Assembly (NCBI GenBank): GCA_963721385.1 | Contig: CAVRJB010000019.1 | Span: 930,001-994,000 of the forward strand | Source of the DNA: DAOMFB01 sp963721385 | Lineage (GTDB): Bacteria > Acidobacteriota > Thermoanaerobaculia > UBA5066 | Direction: 5' to 3' | DNA: 64,000 nucleotides | In this document: positions 24,866-33,915 of the stretch, in pieces | Layout: each line of letters opens with the position of its first letter | How positions within the stretch are numbered: the stretch's first letter is position 1 | The notes under the pieces: generated by a model | The model's input: the letters and a program-made list of their open reading frames with translations, nothing else | Told to the model about the DNA's origin: nothing | Database searches by the model: none | Program-made: the position numbers and the translations under genes

Positions 24866-27052
24866 ATGCCGAGGTTCGAGGACATCCTCGAGAAAGTGGA
24901 GAGCTACAACCCGAAGGTGGACGAGGAGTTGCTGCGCAAGGCCTACGTCGTCTCGGCACACGCCCACCGCAACCAGCTCCGCTCGTCGGGGGAGCCGTAC
25001 CTCGTCCACCCGCTGAACGTGGCGATGATCCTCGCGGAGATGCGGCTCGACGAGGTCTCGATCGCGACGGGCCTCCTGCACGACGTCCTCGAGGACAGCG
25101 AGATGACGAAGGAACGGCTCCAGGAGCTGTTCGGGCCGGACGTCGCGCACCTCGTGGACGGCGTCTCGAAGATCAGCCGGTACGCCTTCACCTCTCGGGA
25201 GGCTCGCCAGGCCGAGACCTTCCGCAAGATGCTCCTCGCGATGACGGACGATCTCAGGGTGATCCTCGTCAAGCTCGCGGACCGCCTCCACAACATGAGG
25301 ACGCTCGAGCACCTCTCGGACGAGAAACGCCGGGCGATCTCGGTCGAGACGATGGAGATCTACGCGCCGCTCGCGAACCGGCTCGGCATGGGCAAGGTGA
25401 AGGGCGAGCTCGAGGACCTGTCGTTCCGGTTCCTTTACCCGGACGAGTGGGCCACGCTGAATACGGCCGTAGACGAGCGGCTCAGGGCCTCGTCGGCGAA
25501 CGTCGAGAAGATCCGGCGCGAGCTCCTCGAGAAGATCCACGCGGCGGGCCTCGAGGCCGAGGTGACGGGGCGCGTCAAGCGGGCGTGGTCGATCCGGCAG
25601 AAGCTCTCGCGCCAGCAGATCCCGCTCGACCAGCTCTACGACATCCTCGCGTTCCGGGTCCTCGTCGACACGATCCCGGCCTGCTACAGCGTCCTCGGGA
25701 TCGTCCACCAGGCCTGGCGCCCGCTCCCGGGGCGGATCAAGGACTACATCGCGATGCCGAAGCCGAACTTCTATCAGTCGCTCCACACGACTCTCGTCCC
25801 GGAGAAGTCCCCGCCGTTCGAGATCCAGATCCGGACGGGCGAGATGGACCTGATCGCCGAGAACGGCATCGCGGCGCACTGGAAGTACAAGGAAGGGAAG
25901 CTCGACCCCCGGGCGGACGAGGCCTCGATCGGGATGGTGCGGCAGCTGCTCGAAACGACGAAGGAGATCTCCGACCCGCGTGAGTTCCTCTCGGCGCTCC
26001 GGATCGACCTCTACCCGGACGACGTCTACACGTTTTCGCCGAAGGGCGCCGTCTTCTCGTTCCCGCGCGGGGCAACGCCGGTCGACTTCGCCTACCGGAT
26101 CCACACCGACATCGGCCACCGCTGTGTCGGATCGCGCGTCAACGGGCGCCTCGTTCCGCTGAAGACGCCACTGGCAAACGGCGACATCGTCGAGATCCTC
26201 ACGTCCCCCACGGCCCAGCCCTCCCGCGACTGGCTCGGCTTCGTGGTGACGACACGCGCGAAGAACAAGATCCGCGCCTTCATCCACGGGGCCGAGAAGG
26301 AGAAGTCGATCGAGATCGGGCGCCGGCTCCTCGACCGCGAGCTGAAGAAGTTCAAGAAGAGCCTGCCGCGCCTCCTCGAGGCAAAGGCGTTCGACGGCTT
26401 CCTCGGTGACTTCGGCGCCGCGAAGGTGGAGGACCTGATTGCCGACGTCGGCTACGGGAAGGTCTCGCCCAAGCTGGTCGTCTCCCGGCTGCTGCCGCCC
26501 GACGCGGCCGAGACTCCGGCCCCCGTCCCGTCGCGCGTCACGACGCTCCGGAACGCCGTCCGGCGCGTCCTGCCGTTCGGCCCGACGGCCGGGATCCGCG
26601 TGAAGGGAGAGAACGACCTCCTTGCGACGCTCGCCGAATGTTGCCGTCCCGTCCCCGGGGACGAGATCGTCGGCTACGTCACGCGCGGACGTGGGGTCTC
26701 GGTCCATGGGACGGCATGCCCGAACGTCCGAAACCTGCTCTTCGATCCCGCCCGGGAGATCGAGGTCGAGTGGCAGAGCGCGAAGGATTCGTCCTTCACC
26801 GTGGACCTCGAGATCCGAACCGAGGACCGCCCGGGGATGCTGGCGAAGATCACGCATGTGATCTCCGCCGCGAACTCGAACATCCGGGCGATCGAGGCGC
26901 GGACGTCCCGCGACGGGACGGCCACGATCGAGGGGAGCGTCACGACCCGGGACCGGCGCCACCTCGAGAAGCTTCTCCTGACGCTCCGGGCCCTGCCCGG
27001 GGTCACCGAGGTCCGGCGGCGGTTCAACCTTTCGGGTGTCGAGGCGGGCTGA
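24866..27052 (+). CDS. bifunctional (p)ppGpp synthetase/hydrolase, RelA/SpoT family
   Basis: A 728-residue long Rsh. The hydrolase HD domain is intact: HAHRNQLRSSGEPYLVHPLN, ATGLLHDVLEDSEM and KLADRLHNMRTL. The synthetase domain has RAWSIRQKLSRQQ, YDILAFRVLVDT, GRIKDYIAMPKPNFYQSLHT and QIRTGEMDLIAENGIAAHW. The TGS domain (DDVYTFSPKGAVFSFPRGAT), helical and zinc-finger-like regions (AECCRPVPGDEIVGYV) and a C-terminal ACT domain (RPGMLAKITHVISAANSNIR) follow. Both catalytic halves look active, so it should make and degrade the alarmone. The start is set by the promoter spacing. A hairpin terminator follows directly. Confidence 0.96.
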   Translation: MPRFEDILEKVESYNPKVDEELLRKAYVVSAHAHRNQLRSSGEPYLVHPLNVAMILAEMRLDEVSIATGLLHDVLEDSEMTKERLQELFGPDVAHLVDGVSKISRYAFTSREARQAETFRKMLLAMTDDLRVILVKLADRLHNMRTLEHLSDEKRRAISVETMEIYAPLANRLGMGKVKGELEDLSFRFLYPDEWATLNTAVDERLRASSANVEKIRRELLEKIHAAGLEAEVTGRVKRAWSIRQKLSRQQIPLDQLYDILAFRVLVDTIPACYSVLGIVHQAWRPLPGRIKDYIAMPKPNFYQSLHTTLVPEKSPPFEIQIRTGEMDLIAENGIAAHWKYKEGKLDPRADEASIGMVRQLLETTKEISDPREFLSALRIDLYPDDVYTFSPKGAVFSFPRGATPVDFAYRIHTDIGHRCVGSRVNGRLVPLKTPLANGDIVEILTSPTAQPSRDWLGFVVTTRAKNKIRAFIHGAEKEKSIEIGRRLLDRELKKFKKSLPRLLEAKAFDGFLGDFGAAKVEDLIADVGYGKVSPKLVVSRLLPPDAAETPAPVPSRVTTLRNAVRRVLPFGPTAGIRVKGENDLLATLAECCRPVPGDEIVGYVTRGRGVSVHGTACPNVRNLLFDPAREIEVEWQSAKDSSFTVDLEIRTEDRPGMLAKITHVISAANSNIRAIEARTSRDGTATIEGSVTTRDRRHLEKLLLTLRALPGVTEVRRRFNLSGVEAG

Positions 27053-27060
27053 AATGAATC

Positions 27061-27087
27061 GGGGGAACCCGGCGGCCGGGTTCCCCC
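27061..27087. terminator. bidirectional hairpin terminator between rsh and rpmB
   Basis: GGGGGAACCC pairs with GGGTTCCCCC around a short GC-rich loop, a near-perfect 10-base-pair or longer stem 8 bases after the rsh stop. rpmB converges from the other side (stop at 27134). T-rich stretches are short, but the position and symmetry support a shared terminator. Confidence 0.65.
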
Positions 27088-27133
27088 AATCCCCCTCCGC
27101 GCCTCGCGAAGGGGCCGCTGACGGGCGGTCGGC

Positions 27134-27328
27134 CTATCTAACGACCTTCGTGACCTTGCCGCTGCGCAGACAGCGTGTACAGACGTTCAACCGCTTCGAG
27201 CCGCCCGGGGTCGCCGTCCGGACGGACTTGAGGTTCGGGCGGAATCGGCGGTTGGAAACGTTGTGAGCGTGGCTGATCCGGTGGCCGGCCACCGAGGTCT
27301 TCCCGCAGATGTCGCAGCCGTGGGCCAT
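27134..27328 (-). CDS. rpmB: 50S ribosomal protein L28
   Basis: A 64-residue L28: MAHGCDICGKTSVAGHRISH, then SNRRFRPNLKSVRTATPGGS and NVCTRCLRSGKVTKVVR. Both zinc CxxC pairs (CDIC, CTRC) are kept, so this is the zinc-binding C+ form. It is monocistronic: it has its own promoter, a GAGGAAGGA ribosome site and a shared terminator with rsh. Confidence 0.97.
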   Translation of the reverse strand: MAHGCDICGKTSVAGHRISHAHNVSNRRFRPNLKSVRTATPGGSKRLNVCTRCLRSGKVTKVVR

Positions 27329-27366
27329 GCTGATCCTTCCTCGCCCGTCCCGGCGACAGGCGCGAG

Positions 27367-27395
27367 ACTATACCGTTTCACCCTTGCGGGCGCAA
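27367..27395 (-). promoter_or_regulatory. sigma-70-type promoter of rpmB
   Basis: On the minus strand, TTGCGC (27390-27395), a 17-base spacer, then TATAGT (27367-27372). The leader to ATG 27328 is about 35 bases and has a good Shine-Dalgarno sequence. The -35 lies within a CCCTTGC/GCAAGGG inverted repeat (27381-27398). Confidence 0.6.
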
Positions 27396-27522
27396 GGGAA
27401 ATCGTGAAGATCGAGGTACTTGACAGGTGGCGGGGGGGAAGCGGGAAAATAACCCTCGGAATTCTGCCTATAGAGATTTGGTCCCCCGCGTCGGCGTTTC
27501 AGGAGGGGAGGGTAGCCGAACC

Positions 27523-28578
27523 GTGTTGTTCCGGAAACCCAAAAACCTGATCGGACTCGACATCGGCTCGTCCGCCGTCAAGCTGGTGGAGTTCCGTGAA
27601 GGCAAAGAAGGAACCTACCAGCTCGTGAAGGCGGGTCTCGAGACCCTCTCGCCCGAAGCGATCGTGGACGGCTCGATCATGGACTCGTCCCTGGTCGTCG
27701 AGACGATCTCGCGCCTCATGGCCGCAACCGGGGTCAAGGGGCAGAATGTCGCCGTCTCGGTCTCCGGGCACTCCGTCATCGTCAAGAAGATCCTCCTGCC
27801 GACGATGCCCGAGGAGGAGCTTTCCGAGTCGATCCGGTGGGAGGCCGAGCAGTACGTCCCGTTCGACATCAACGATGTCTACCTCGACTACGTCGTCCTC
27901 GACCCCGGCGCCGTCGGGGAGACGATGGCCGTCCTCCTCGTGGCGGCCAAGAAGGAAAAGGTGGACGACTTCAAGAACGTCGTCACGCAGGCGGGCCGGA
28001 TCCCGTCCCTCGTCGATGTGGACGTTTTCGCCTTGCAGAACTGCTACGAGGTGAACTACGGCCTCGACCCCGGGCGGGTCGTGGCGCTCGTGAACATCGG
28101 GGCCTCCGTCATGAACGTGAACATCGTCGCGCAGGGCCAGACGGTCTTCTGGCGGGACATCACGTTCGGCGGCAACCAGTTCACCGACGCCTTGCAGAAA
28201 GCCTACTCCCTCAACTTCGAGCAGGCCGAGGCGCTCAAGAAGGGCGAGCCGGTTGCGGGGCAGACCGCCCAGTCGATCCAGCCGGTCCTGACCGGCGTCT
28301 CGGAGGACGTCGCCGCCGAGCTGCAGAAGACGATCGACTTCTTTCAGGCCACGTCGGGCTCCGACCGGGTGGACTCGATCATGCTCTCGGGAGGCAGCTC
28401 GAAGGTCACGCACCTCGACGAGGTTCTGAAGGAGAAGTTCACGCTGCCGGTCGAGCCGCTCAATCCGTTCCGGTCGATCTTCACCGATGACCGCGCCGTG
28501 GACGCGGCCTGGCTCTCCGAGCATTCCCCCTCGCTCGCCGTCGCCGTCGGGCTCGGCGTGAGGCGGATCGGCGAGTAG
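27523..28578 (+). CDS. pilM: type IV pilus inner-membrane complex protein PilM
   Basis: A 351-residue actin-like ATPase that binds the cytoplasmic tail of PilN. It begins LFRKPKNLIGLDIGSSAVKL (phosphate-1 loop). It contains SVSGHSVIVKKILLPTMPEE, YVPFDINDVYLDYVVL, VALVNIGASVMNVNIVA (phosphate-2) and IMLSGGSSKVTHLDEVLK (adenosine motif). I start it at GTG 27523, preceded by AGGAGGGGAGGG. Longer in-frame extensions upstream read through the intergenic region. It heads the pilMNOPQ operon. Confidence 0.94.
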   Translation: MLFRKPKNLIGLDIGSSAVKLVEFREGKEGTYQLVKAGLETLSPEAIVDGSIMDSSLVVETISRLMAATGVKGQNVAVSVSGHSVIVKKILLPTMPEEELSESIRWEAEQYVPFDINDVYLDYVVLDPGAVGETMAVLLVAAKKEKVDDFKNVVTQAGRIPSLVDVDVFALQNCYEVNYGLDPGRVVALVNIGASVMNVNIVAQGQTVFWRDITFGGNQFTDALQKAYSLNFEQAEALKKGEPVAGQTAQSIQPVLTGVSEDVAAELQKTIDFFQATSGSDRVDSIMLSGGSSKVTHLDEVLKEKFTLPVEPLNPFRSIFTDDRAVDAAWLSEHSPSLAVAVGLGVRRIGE

Positions 28579-28589
28579 AGAGACGCGCC

Positions 28590-29258
28590 ATGATCCGAAT
28601 CAACCTTCTCGCCGAAGCCAAGCCGGCCAAGAAAAAGAGAGGCGTCGCCGCCTTCGGAAGCGGCGGACGCCTCAACACGGTCCTCATCGGCGGTGCCGTG
28701 GGTGTCGCGGTGCTCGCAGGCCTGATCCACTACTTCGTCCTGTCGTCGGCGATCAAGGCGCAGCAGGAGAAGATCCGCGTCGCCCAGGTCGAGGTGACTC
28801 GGCTCGAAACCGTCCTGAAAGAGGTCAGGGATTTCGAACAGAAGAAGGTGCGGCTCCAGAAGAAAGTCGATCTGATCAACCTTCTCAAGGTGAACCAGCG
28901 GGGTCCTGTGCGGCTCATGGACGAGGTCTCCAAGGCACTTCCCGACCTCGTCTGGCTCGAAAAGCTGGACTACCGGGGGAACTCGATCTCGTTCGACGGA
29001 AAGGCCTTCAACCCGCCGGCCGTGGCGAACTTCCTCGAGAATCTGAAGCGTGTTCCGGCCTTCCAGGAACCGAAAGTGGAGTTCTCGGCCTGCGGAGGCG
29101 CGGGAGGCGCCCAGCTCTATTGCTTCAAGATGTCGTTCCTCTTCTCGACGCTCGACAAGACGCAGCCCGATGCCTCGGGGCCGAAGGCCCCGGGGACAAC
29201 GGCGGTTCCGGGGAAGACGGCGGGTGCGCCGGCGCCCGGCGCCGGGCCGGGGATGTGA
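28590..29258 (+). CDS. pilN: type IV pilus assembly protein PilN
   Basis: A 222-residue bitopic protein. The cytoplasmic N-terminus MIRINLLAEAKPAKKKRG carries the INLL motif that docks into PilM. One membrane helix follows (about 31-52, LNTVLIGGAVGVAVLAGLIH). A coiled coil (about 55-100) leads to a ferredoxin-like periplasmic domain (DLVWLEKLDYRGNSISFDGK). The Pro/Gly/Ala-rich C-terminal tail is longer than usual. It sits 11 bases after pilM and 7 before pilO. Confidence 0.92.
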   Translation: MIRINLLAEAKPAKKKRGVAAFGSGGRLNTVLIGGAVGVAVLAGLIHYFVLSSAIKAQQEKIRVAQVEVTRLETVLKEVRDFEQKKVRLQKKVDLINLLKVNQRGPVRLMDEVSKALPDLVWLEKLDYRGNSISFDGKAFNPPAVANFLENLKRVPAFQEPKVEFSACGGAGGAQLYCFKMSFLFSTLDKTQPDASGPKAPGTTAVPGKTAGAPAPGAGPGM

Positions 29259-29265
29259 GGACGCC

Positions 29266-29922
29266 ATGGCCATCGACCTGAAGCAGCTCGAAGGCAAGCC
29301 GTGGTACTACGGACTCGGGCTCGGCGTCCTCCTCGCCGGGCTCCTCTACGCCGCCGCCTACTTCTACCTTCCGAACTTCAGCGAGATGAAGCAGCAGCTC
29401 GAGGCGAAGAAAGCCGAGCTCACCCAGCTGAACGAGAAGATTGCGCAGGGGCGCGCGGCCGAGCGCCGGTTGCCGCAGCTTCGCGAGGAAGTCCGCCGCA
29501 CGGAACTCGACCTGCAGCGGCTGCTCCAGGTGCTGCCGACGACGCGGAACGCGGAGGAACTCATCAAGCGCTTCGAGGCGCTCGCTCGCCAGGGCGACTT
29601 CTTCCTGAAGAAGTTCCAGCCCAAGGAGTACATCACCAAGGACTTCTACGCCGAGTGGCCGATCGAGATCCAGATCGACGGCACCTACCACAACCTGGCG
29701 CTCTTCTTCGACAAGATGGCGCGGTTCTCGCGGATCATCAACGTCGAGGACCTCGTCATGATCGGGATCTCCGACCCGGCCGGGGGGAAGACGCTGGGGG
29801 CGAACTTCACGGCGAAGACCTTCATCTACCTGGGCGACCAGGAGCCGGCCGCCCCTCCGCCGGGAAAGGCGAAGCCGAAGCCCGCGCCGGGGGGACAGAA
29901 GGAAGAGAGGATCGACGGATGA
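29266..29922 (+). CDS. pilO: type IV pilus assembly protein PilO
   Basis: A 218-residue PilN partner. A short cytoplasmic start (MAIDLKQLEGKPWYYG) leads into a single membrane helix (LGVLLAGLLYAAAYFYLP). A coiled coil (MKQQLEAKKAELTQLNEKIA) and the PilO core follow (LPTTRNAEELIKRFEALARQ, IQIDGTYHNLALFFDKMARF). The C-terminus is Pro/Lys-rich. PilN-PilO heterodimers link PilM to PilP and the secretin. Its stop overlaps the pilP start by ATGA. Confidence 0.94.
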   Translation: MAIDLKQLEGKPWYYGLGLGVLLAGLLYAAAYFYLPNFSEMKQQLEAKKAELTQLNEKIAQGRAAERRLPQLREEVRRTELDLQRLLQVLPTTRNAEELIKRFEALARQGDFFLKKFQPKEYITKDFYAEWPIEIQIDGTYHNLALFFDKMARFSRIINVEDLVMIGISDPAGGKTLGANFTAKTFIYLGDQEPAAPPPGKAKPKPAPGGQKEERIDG

Positions 29923-30401
29923 GGCCTCTCCGTTTCTTCTCGTCGGTCGTCCTCCTCTCCGCCGCTCCGGCGGCGCTCGGGCAGGCAAAAGGAACCCCAC
30001 CCGCGACGCCCCCGCCGGCGCCTGAAGCCGCCAAGCCCGCCGAGCTCGAGTCGGGCCCGGCCTACACCTACGAGGTGAGCGGGCGGCGGGACCCGTTCCG
30101 GTCCCTCCTGGTCCGCAATACCGTCGACCGGGACCGCGTCCGGCCTCCCGGCCTCGCCGGCGTCATGGTGGACGAGATCGAGCTCCAGGGTACGGTCCGG
30201 ACGAAGGGCGGATGGCTCGCCATGGTCCGCGCCGCCGACAACCGCTCGTACCTGATCCGGAAGGGCCAGGCGCTGTTCGACGGTGAAGTCATCGAGATCA
30301 CAGCGGTCGAAGTCATCTTCCGGCAGAACGTCAACGACCCGACGAATCCGAAGCCTTTCCGCGAGGTGACCAAGTCGCTGGGTCTCCAGAGGAAACGGTG
30401 A
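29919..30401 (+). CDS. pilP: type IV pilus assembly protein PilP
   Basis: A 160-residue periplasmic protein with the PilP domain: YEVSGRRDPFRSLLV, ELQGTVRTKGGWLAMVRAAD and YLIRKGQALFDGEVIEITAV. It links PilNO to PilQ. The N-terminus is an ordinary cleavable signal (MRPLRFFSSVVLLSAAPAAL) with no lipobox cysteine, although PilP is a lipoprotein in well-studied species. A disordered Pro/Ala stretch follows. Its stop overlaps a GTG that could start pilQ. Confidence 0.92.
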   Translation: MRPLRFFSSVVLLSAAPAALGQAKGTPPATPPPAPEAAKPAELESGPAYTYEVSGRRDPFRSLLVRNTVDRDRVRPPGLAGVMVDEIELQGTVRTKGGWLAMVRAADNRSYLIRKGQALFDGEVIEITAVEVIFRQNVNDPTNPKPFREVTKSLGLQRKR

Positions 30402-30466
30402 CGAGGGAACGCCTGATGACGCTCACCGATAGGTCGTCCCGGGCCTCGCATTCCGGGGGAGGAAGC

Positions 30467-33256
30467 ATGCTGCGAATTCGATGGGGCCTCCCAGCCCGAC
30501 TCCCGGTTCTGGTCGCGCTCCTCGGACTGACGGTCGCCTGCGCGACGCAGCCCGCTGCCGAAACGGCGGCGGGGGTCGCCGGGAGCGGACCTGCCGTTCT
30601 GACCGGAGCCACGCTGCTCACCGACGGTGATGCGCCGCGACTTCTTCTTTCCGGCTCGGGGCGCCTCTCGCCCACGGTTTTCAGCCGCGAGGGTCACCTG
30701 AAGATCGTCGTCGACCTGGCCGACACGGTCGCCTCGGCCGGCCTCGAGCCGCCCCGCGCCGACGGGACGGTCCTTTCGAAGGTCGAGATGAGGTCCTTCA
30801 CCGAGCTCGGTAAGCCGCACGTCCAGTTCGAGCTGACGGCCCGGGCCGCGGTCGATCCGAGAATCGGCAGTGAGCCGGGCTCGACCGCCACCGCGATCGT
30901 CCTCGACCGGACGACGGCGGCCGCCGCCGCCGCCGCACCGGCCCCTGAAGGGCCGGCGGAGGTGAAGCTCCCCGAGGCCCCGGCCGTCACGGTCGAGGCC
31001 CTCCCCTCGGCCTCCGCCATGAAGGCTCCGGCCGCTCCCGCGACGCCGTCCCTCGTCGCGGCATCGACGTCGGCGCCTCCGCCGGCCGACGTGGCGCCGG
31101 TGCCAGTGAAGCACGCGGCGGCCGGCATTCCCGCGACGCGCCTCGCGGCCGTCAGCCTCAAGCCGGGAACGGGCGGCACGATGGTGACGCTGGCCGGCGA
31201 CGGCTCCTTTGCCTACGAGACTTTCCGGCTCGAGAACCCTCCGCGGTTCGTGATCGACCTGCCGGGCGTCGTGAACGGCGCCGGAAAGAAGGTGCAGGAC
31301 GCCCACTCGGCCGCGCTCACGCGCGTCCGGGTGTCGCAGTTCCGCGGCGGTCCCGACCCGGTGACGCGCGTGGTCTTCGACCTCGCCTCGGCGGCGGACG
31401 AACCGTCGATCTCCCCCGCCCCGAGTGGCCTCCGGGTGACGTTCCGGGCCTCCGCGCCGCGCGAGGCGGCTCAGCCCGTCATCTCCCCGCCGGCCTTGTC
31501 TCCGGCGCCGGTCCAGGTCGCGGCGGTTCCTTCCGCCGCGTCGTACGAAAAGCACGAAGTGGAGGACCCTGCCGAGAAGGTCGTCCCCGCACCCGCTCCG
31601 GCCGTGCCGGCGCCCGAGCCCGTTGCCGCGGCTTCGGCGACAGGACCGGCCTCCCAGCCGGCCCTGGTCGTTGCGGCGCCCGAGCCGGTCGCGGTCGTCG
31701 CAGCGGCATCGCCCGCGCCGGCCCAGGAAACGCAGGCGACTCCGGCGGCTCCCGCTCCGGCCCCGGCGGCGCCGGCGATGGCGCCACCGCCGCAACCCGT
31801 GAACGCCGCTCCGGCGCCGGCACCGGTCGCCCCGGCGGCGCCGCAACTGGTTCCGTCGTCTCCCGAAGTCAGGGAAATCAAGGTCGTTCCGCCCGCGGCA
31901 AAGCCCGCGTCGGCGAAGAAGCGGGCGACGAGCGAGGACAAGGCCCTGATCGAGGCGGCCGAGGCGCTCCTCAACCAGCAGGACGCCACCGGCAAGGGGA
32001 AGACGGAGCTGCAGAGCGCCTTCGAGACGAAGACCCTCGGCGCCGGGGACAAGCAGTACACGGGCGAGCCGATCACGCTGAACCTCAAGGACGCCGACAT
32101 CAAGGACACGCTCCAGCGCTTCAGCGAGCTGACGCAGCTGAACATCGTCCTCGACCCGGACGTCCGGGGCACCGTGACGGTGAGCCTGCAGGACATCCCC
32201 TGGGACCAGGCGCTCGAGCTGATCCTCAAGATCAACCAGCTCGGCTACGTCCTCGAGGGGAACGTCATGCGGATCGCCTCGACCGCCAAGCTCGCGCAGG
32301 AAGAGACCGGGCGGCTGGCGTTCCTCCGGGCCCAGGACCAGAACCGGCCGATGAAGACGGTGCTGCAACGCGTCTCCTACGCCAACGCCGACTCGATAGC
32401 CGCTGTCGCAAAAAAGGTGATGTCGTCCCGGGGAGACATCTACGTCGACACGCGCTCCAACACGCTCATCATCAAGGAGCTTCCAGACTACCTGCCGACC
32501 GTTCTCGACCTGGTCAGGAACATCGACATTCCGAATCCGCAGGTCATGATCGAGACGCGGATCATCGAGGCGACGAGGACGTTCTCGCAGGACCTCGGCA
32601 TCGTCTGGGGGTTCCAGGCGAATTCCAGCGCCGCCACCGGCAACACGACCGGGCTGGTCTTCCCGAACACCGGATCCGTCGCGGGCCTCGTGTCGCTTCC
32701 GAGCGGTGCTCCGACCGTCCTGTCGCTCGCGGCCGCCAACGTGCTCGACACGTTCAAGCTCAACGCGGAGATCCACGCCGCCGAGGCGCGGGGCCTCGTG
32801 AAGGTCATTTCGACGCCGAAGGTGCAGACCCAGACGGGCGAGCAGGCGTCGATCCAGTCCGGATTCCAGATCCCGGTTCAGACGACCGTCAACAACACGA
32901 CGACGGTCCTCTACATCAACGCGACGCTCCGCCTCGACGTGACGCCGCACATCACGACCGAGGGGACGATCATCATGGACGTCACGGTCCAGAAGCGCGA
33001 GCCGGCCGTCGGTATCAACATCTCCGGCGGGCAGAACATTCCGCTGACGACGCGCGATGCGAAGACGAGGCTCATGGTCCGTGACGGCGGGACCGCCGTC
33101 ATCGGCGGCATCTTCAAGCTGACGACCAACGACGGCCAGTCGATGATCCCGGGCCTGTGGAAGATCCCGGTTCTCGGCAACCTGTTCCGGAGCCGGACGA
33201 AGCGGGAAGACACCGACGAGCTGATGATCTTCATCACGCCGCGGATCATGAGGTAG
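30467..33256 (+). CDS. pilQ: type IV pilus secretin PilQ
   Basis: A 929-residue outer-membrane secretin. ATG 30467 is chosen because GGGGGAGGAAGC precedes it and a signal sequence follows directly. GTG 30398, overlapping the pilP stop, would add 23 residues ahead of the signal. Domains are AMIN-1 (about 58-135), AMIN-2 (about 222-325), a Pro/Ala linker (about 330-485), STN/secretin N (about 528-608, ITLNLKDADIKDTLQRFSEL) and the secretin core (about 670-929, with IETRIIEATRTFSQDLGIVW and MVRDGGTAVIGGIFK). It ends with LMIFITPRIMR. The signal ends in LTVAC, close to a lipobox. Confidence 0.95.
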   Translation: MLRIRWGLPARLPVLVALLGLTVACATQPAAETAAGVAGSGPAVLTGATLLTDGDAPRLLLSGSGRLSPTVFSREGHLKIVVDLADTVASAGLEPPRADGTVLSKVEMRSFTELGKPHVQFELTARAAVDPRIGSEPGSTATAIVLDRTTAAAAAAAPAPEGPAEVKLPEAPAVTVEALPSASAMKAPAAPATPSLVAASTSAPPPADVAPVPVKHAAAGIPATRLAAVSLKPGTGGTMVTLAGDGSFAYETFRLENPPRFVIDLPGVVNGAGKKVQDAHSAALTRVRVSQFRGGPDPVTRVVFDLASAADEPSISPAPSGLRVTFRASAPREAAQPVISPPALSPAPVQVAAVPSAASYEKHEVEDPAEKVVPAPAPAVPAPEPVAAASATGPASQPALVVAAPEPVAVVAAASPAPAQETQATPAAPAPAPAAPAMAPPPQPVNAAPAPAPVAPAAPQLVPSSPEVREIKVVPPAAKPASAKKRATSEDKALIEAAEALLNQQDATGKGKTELQSAFETKTLGAGDKQYTGEPITLNLKDADIKDTLQRFSELTQLNIVLDPDVRGTVTVSLQDIPWDQALELILKINQLGYVLEGNVMRIASTAKLAQEETGRLAFLRAQDQNRPMKTVLQRVSYANADSIAAVAKKVMSSRGDIYVDTRSNTLIIKELPDYLPTVLDLVRNIDIPNPQVMIETRIIEATRTFSQDLGIVWGFQANSSAATGNTTGLVFPNTGSVAGLVSLPSGAPTVLSLAAANVLDTFKLNAEIHAAEARGLVKVISTPKVQTQTGEQASIQSGFQIPVQTTVNNTTTVLYINATLRLDVTPHITTEGTIIMDVTVQKREPAVGINISGGQNIPLTTRDAKTRLMVRDGGTAVIGGIFKLTTNDGQSMIPGLWKIPVLGNLFRSRTKREDTDELMIFITPRIMR

Positions 33257-33270
33257 AAGGGGTGAGGCGC

Positions 33271-33861
33271 ATGAAGAAGAGTTCCCGTTCCCTTGCGCTC
33301 GTCGTCGTCCTGGCGGTGCTGGCGGGCGGCTGCTCGACGAACACTCAGGGCGATGATCCGTCTCCGGTCTTCCTGACGGCCGGTTTCACGCTCCTGCCGG
33401 CCATCAAGTGCGTCAACGACGGCACTCTTCTCCAGTTCGATTCGACAACGCTGAACAGCCGGCTGAAGGGGTCGGCCACGGCGGGCTCTTCCGGATTCCT
33501 CGACACCCGGGTGGAGACGTACACGATCGTCTGGACCCGCGTCGACGGCGGCAAGACCGCGTCGCCGACGGAGACCTTTGGCGGCAACGTCTTGGTGCCG
33601 GCCGGCGGCCAGTCGTCCCTCCAGAACTACCCCTTCATGAGCATCTCCGCGCTCCAGGAGCCGCCCTTGAACCAGCTCTTCCCTTTCAACGGGGGCGTCG
33701 ATCGGGAGACGGGGAAGTCCGAAATCCGGCAGGCCGGCACCGTGACGTGGTACGGGCACACGGTTTCCGGCCAGCCGGTCACCTCGGTGCCCGCGGTGTT
33801 CAACATGACGTTTATCTATTGCGCGGCCGCAGGTCGAATCGAAATCTCCCGAGCCCATTGA
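33271..33861 (+). CDS. lipoprotein of unknown function in the pil operon
   Basis: A 196-residue protein with a lipoprotein signal (MKKSSRSLALVVVLAVLAGG then Cys21). The mature part is beta-rich (FLTAGFTLLPAIKCVNDGTL, VETYTIVWTRVDGGKT, SVPAVFNMTFIYCAA) and has no family I recognise. Cys47 and a C-terminal Cys may form a disulfide. It follows pilQ by 14 bases with a GAAGGGG ribosome site and precedes the TIG-repeat lipoprotein, so both probably belong to the pilus transcript. A role at the outer membrane near the secretin or pilus is inference from position. Confidence 0.75.
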   Translation: MKKSSRSLALVVVLAVLAGGCSTNTQGDDPSPVFLTAGFTLLPAIKCVNDGTLLQFDSTTLNSRLKGSATAGSSGFLDTRVETYTIVWTRVDGGKTASPTETFGGNVLVPAGGQSSLQNYPFMSISALQEPPLNQLFPFNGGVDRETGKSEIRQAGTVTWYGHTVSGQPVTSVPAVFNMTFIYCAAAGRIEISRAH

Positions 33862-33915
33862 GCCGGCGCGCCCGATGTTTGGAAACGATCGCCCGCACCC
33901 TGGGAGGCTGACGAG

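Noticed and set aside
27428..27444. GG-N10-GC match upstream of pilM, as in sigma-54 promoters
   Set aside because: Only the invariant dinucleotides match; the rest of the -24/-12 consensus is absent and the region is G-rich, so chance is likely.
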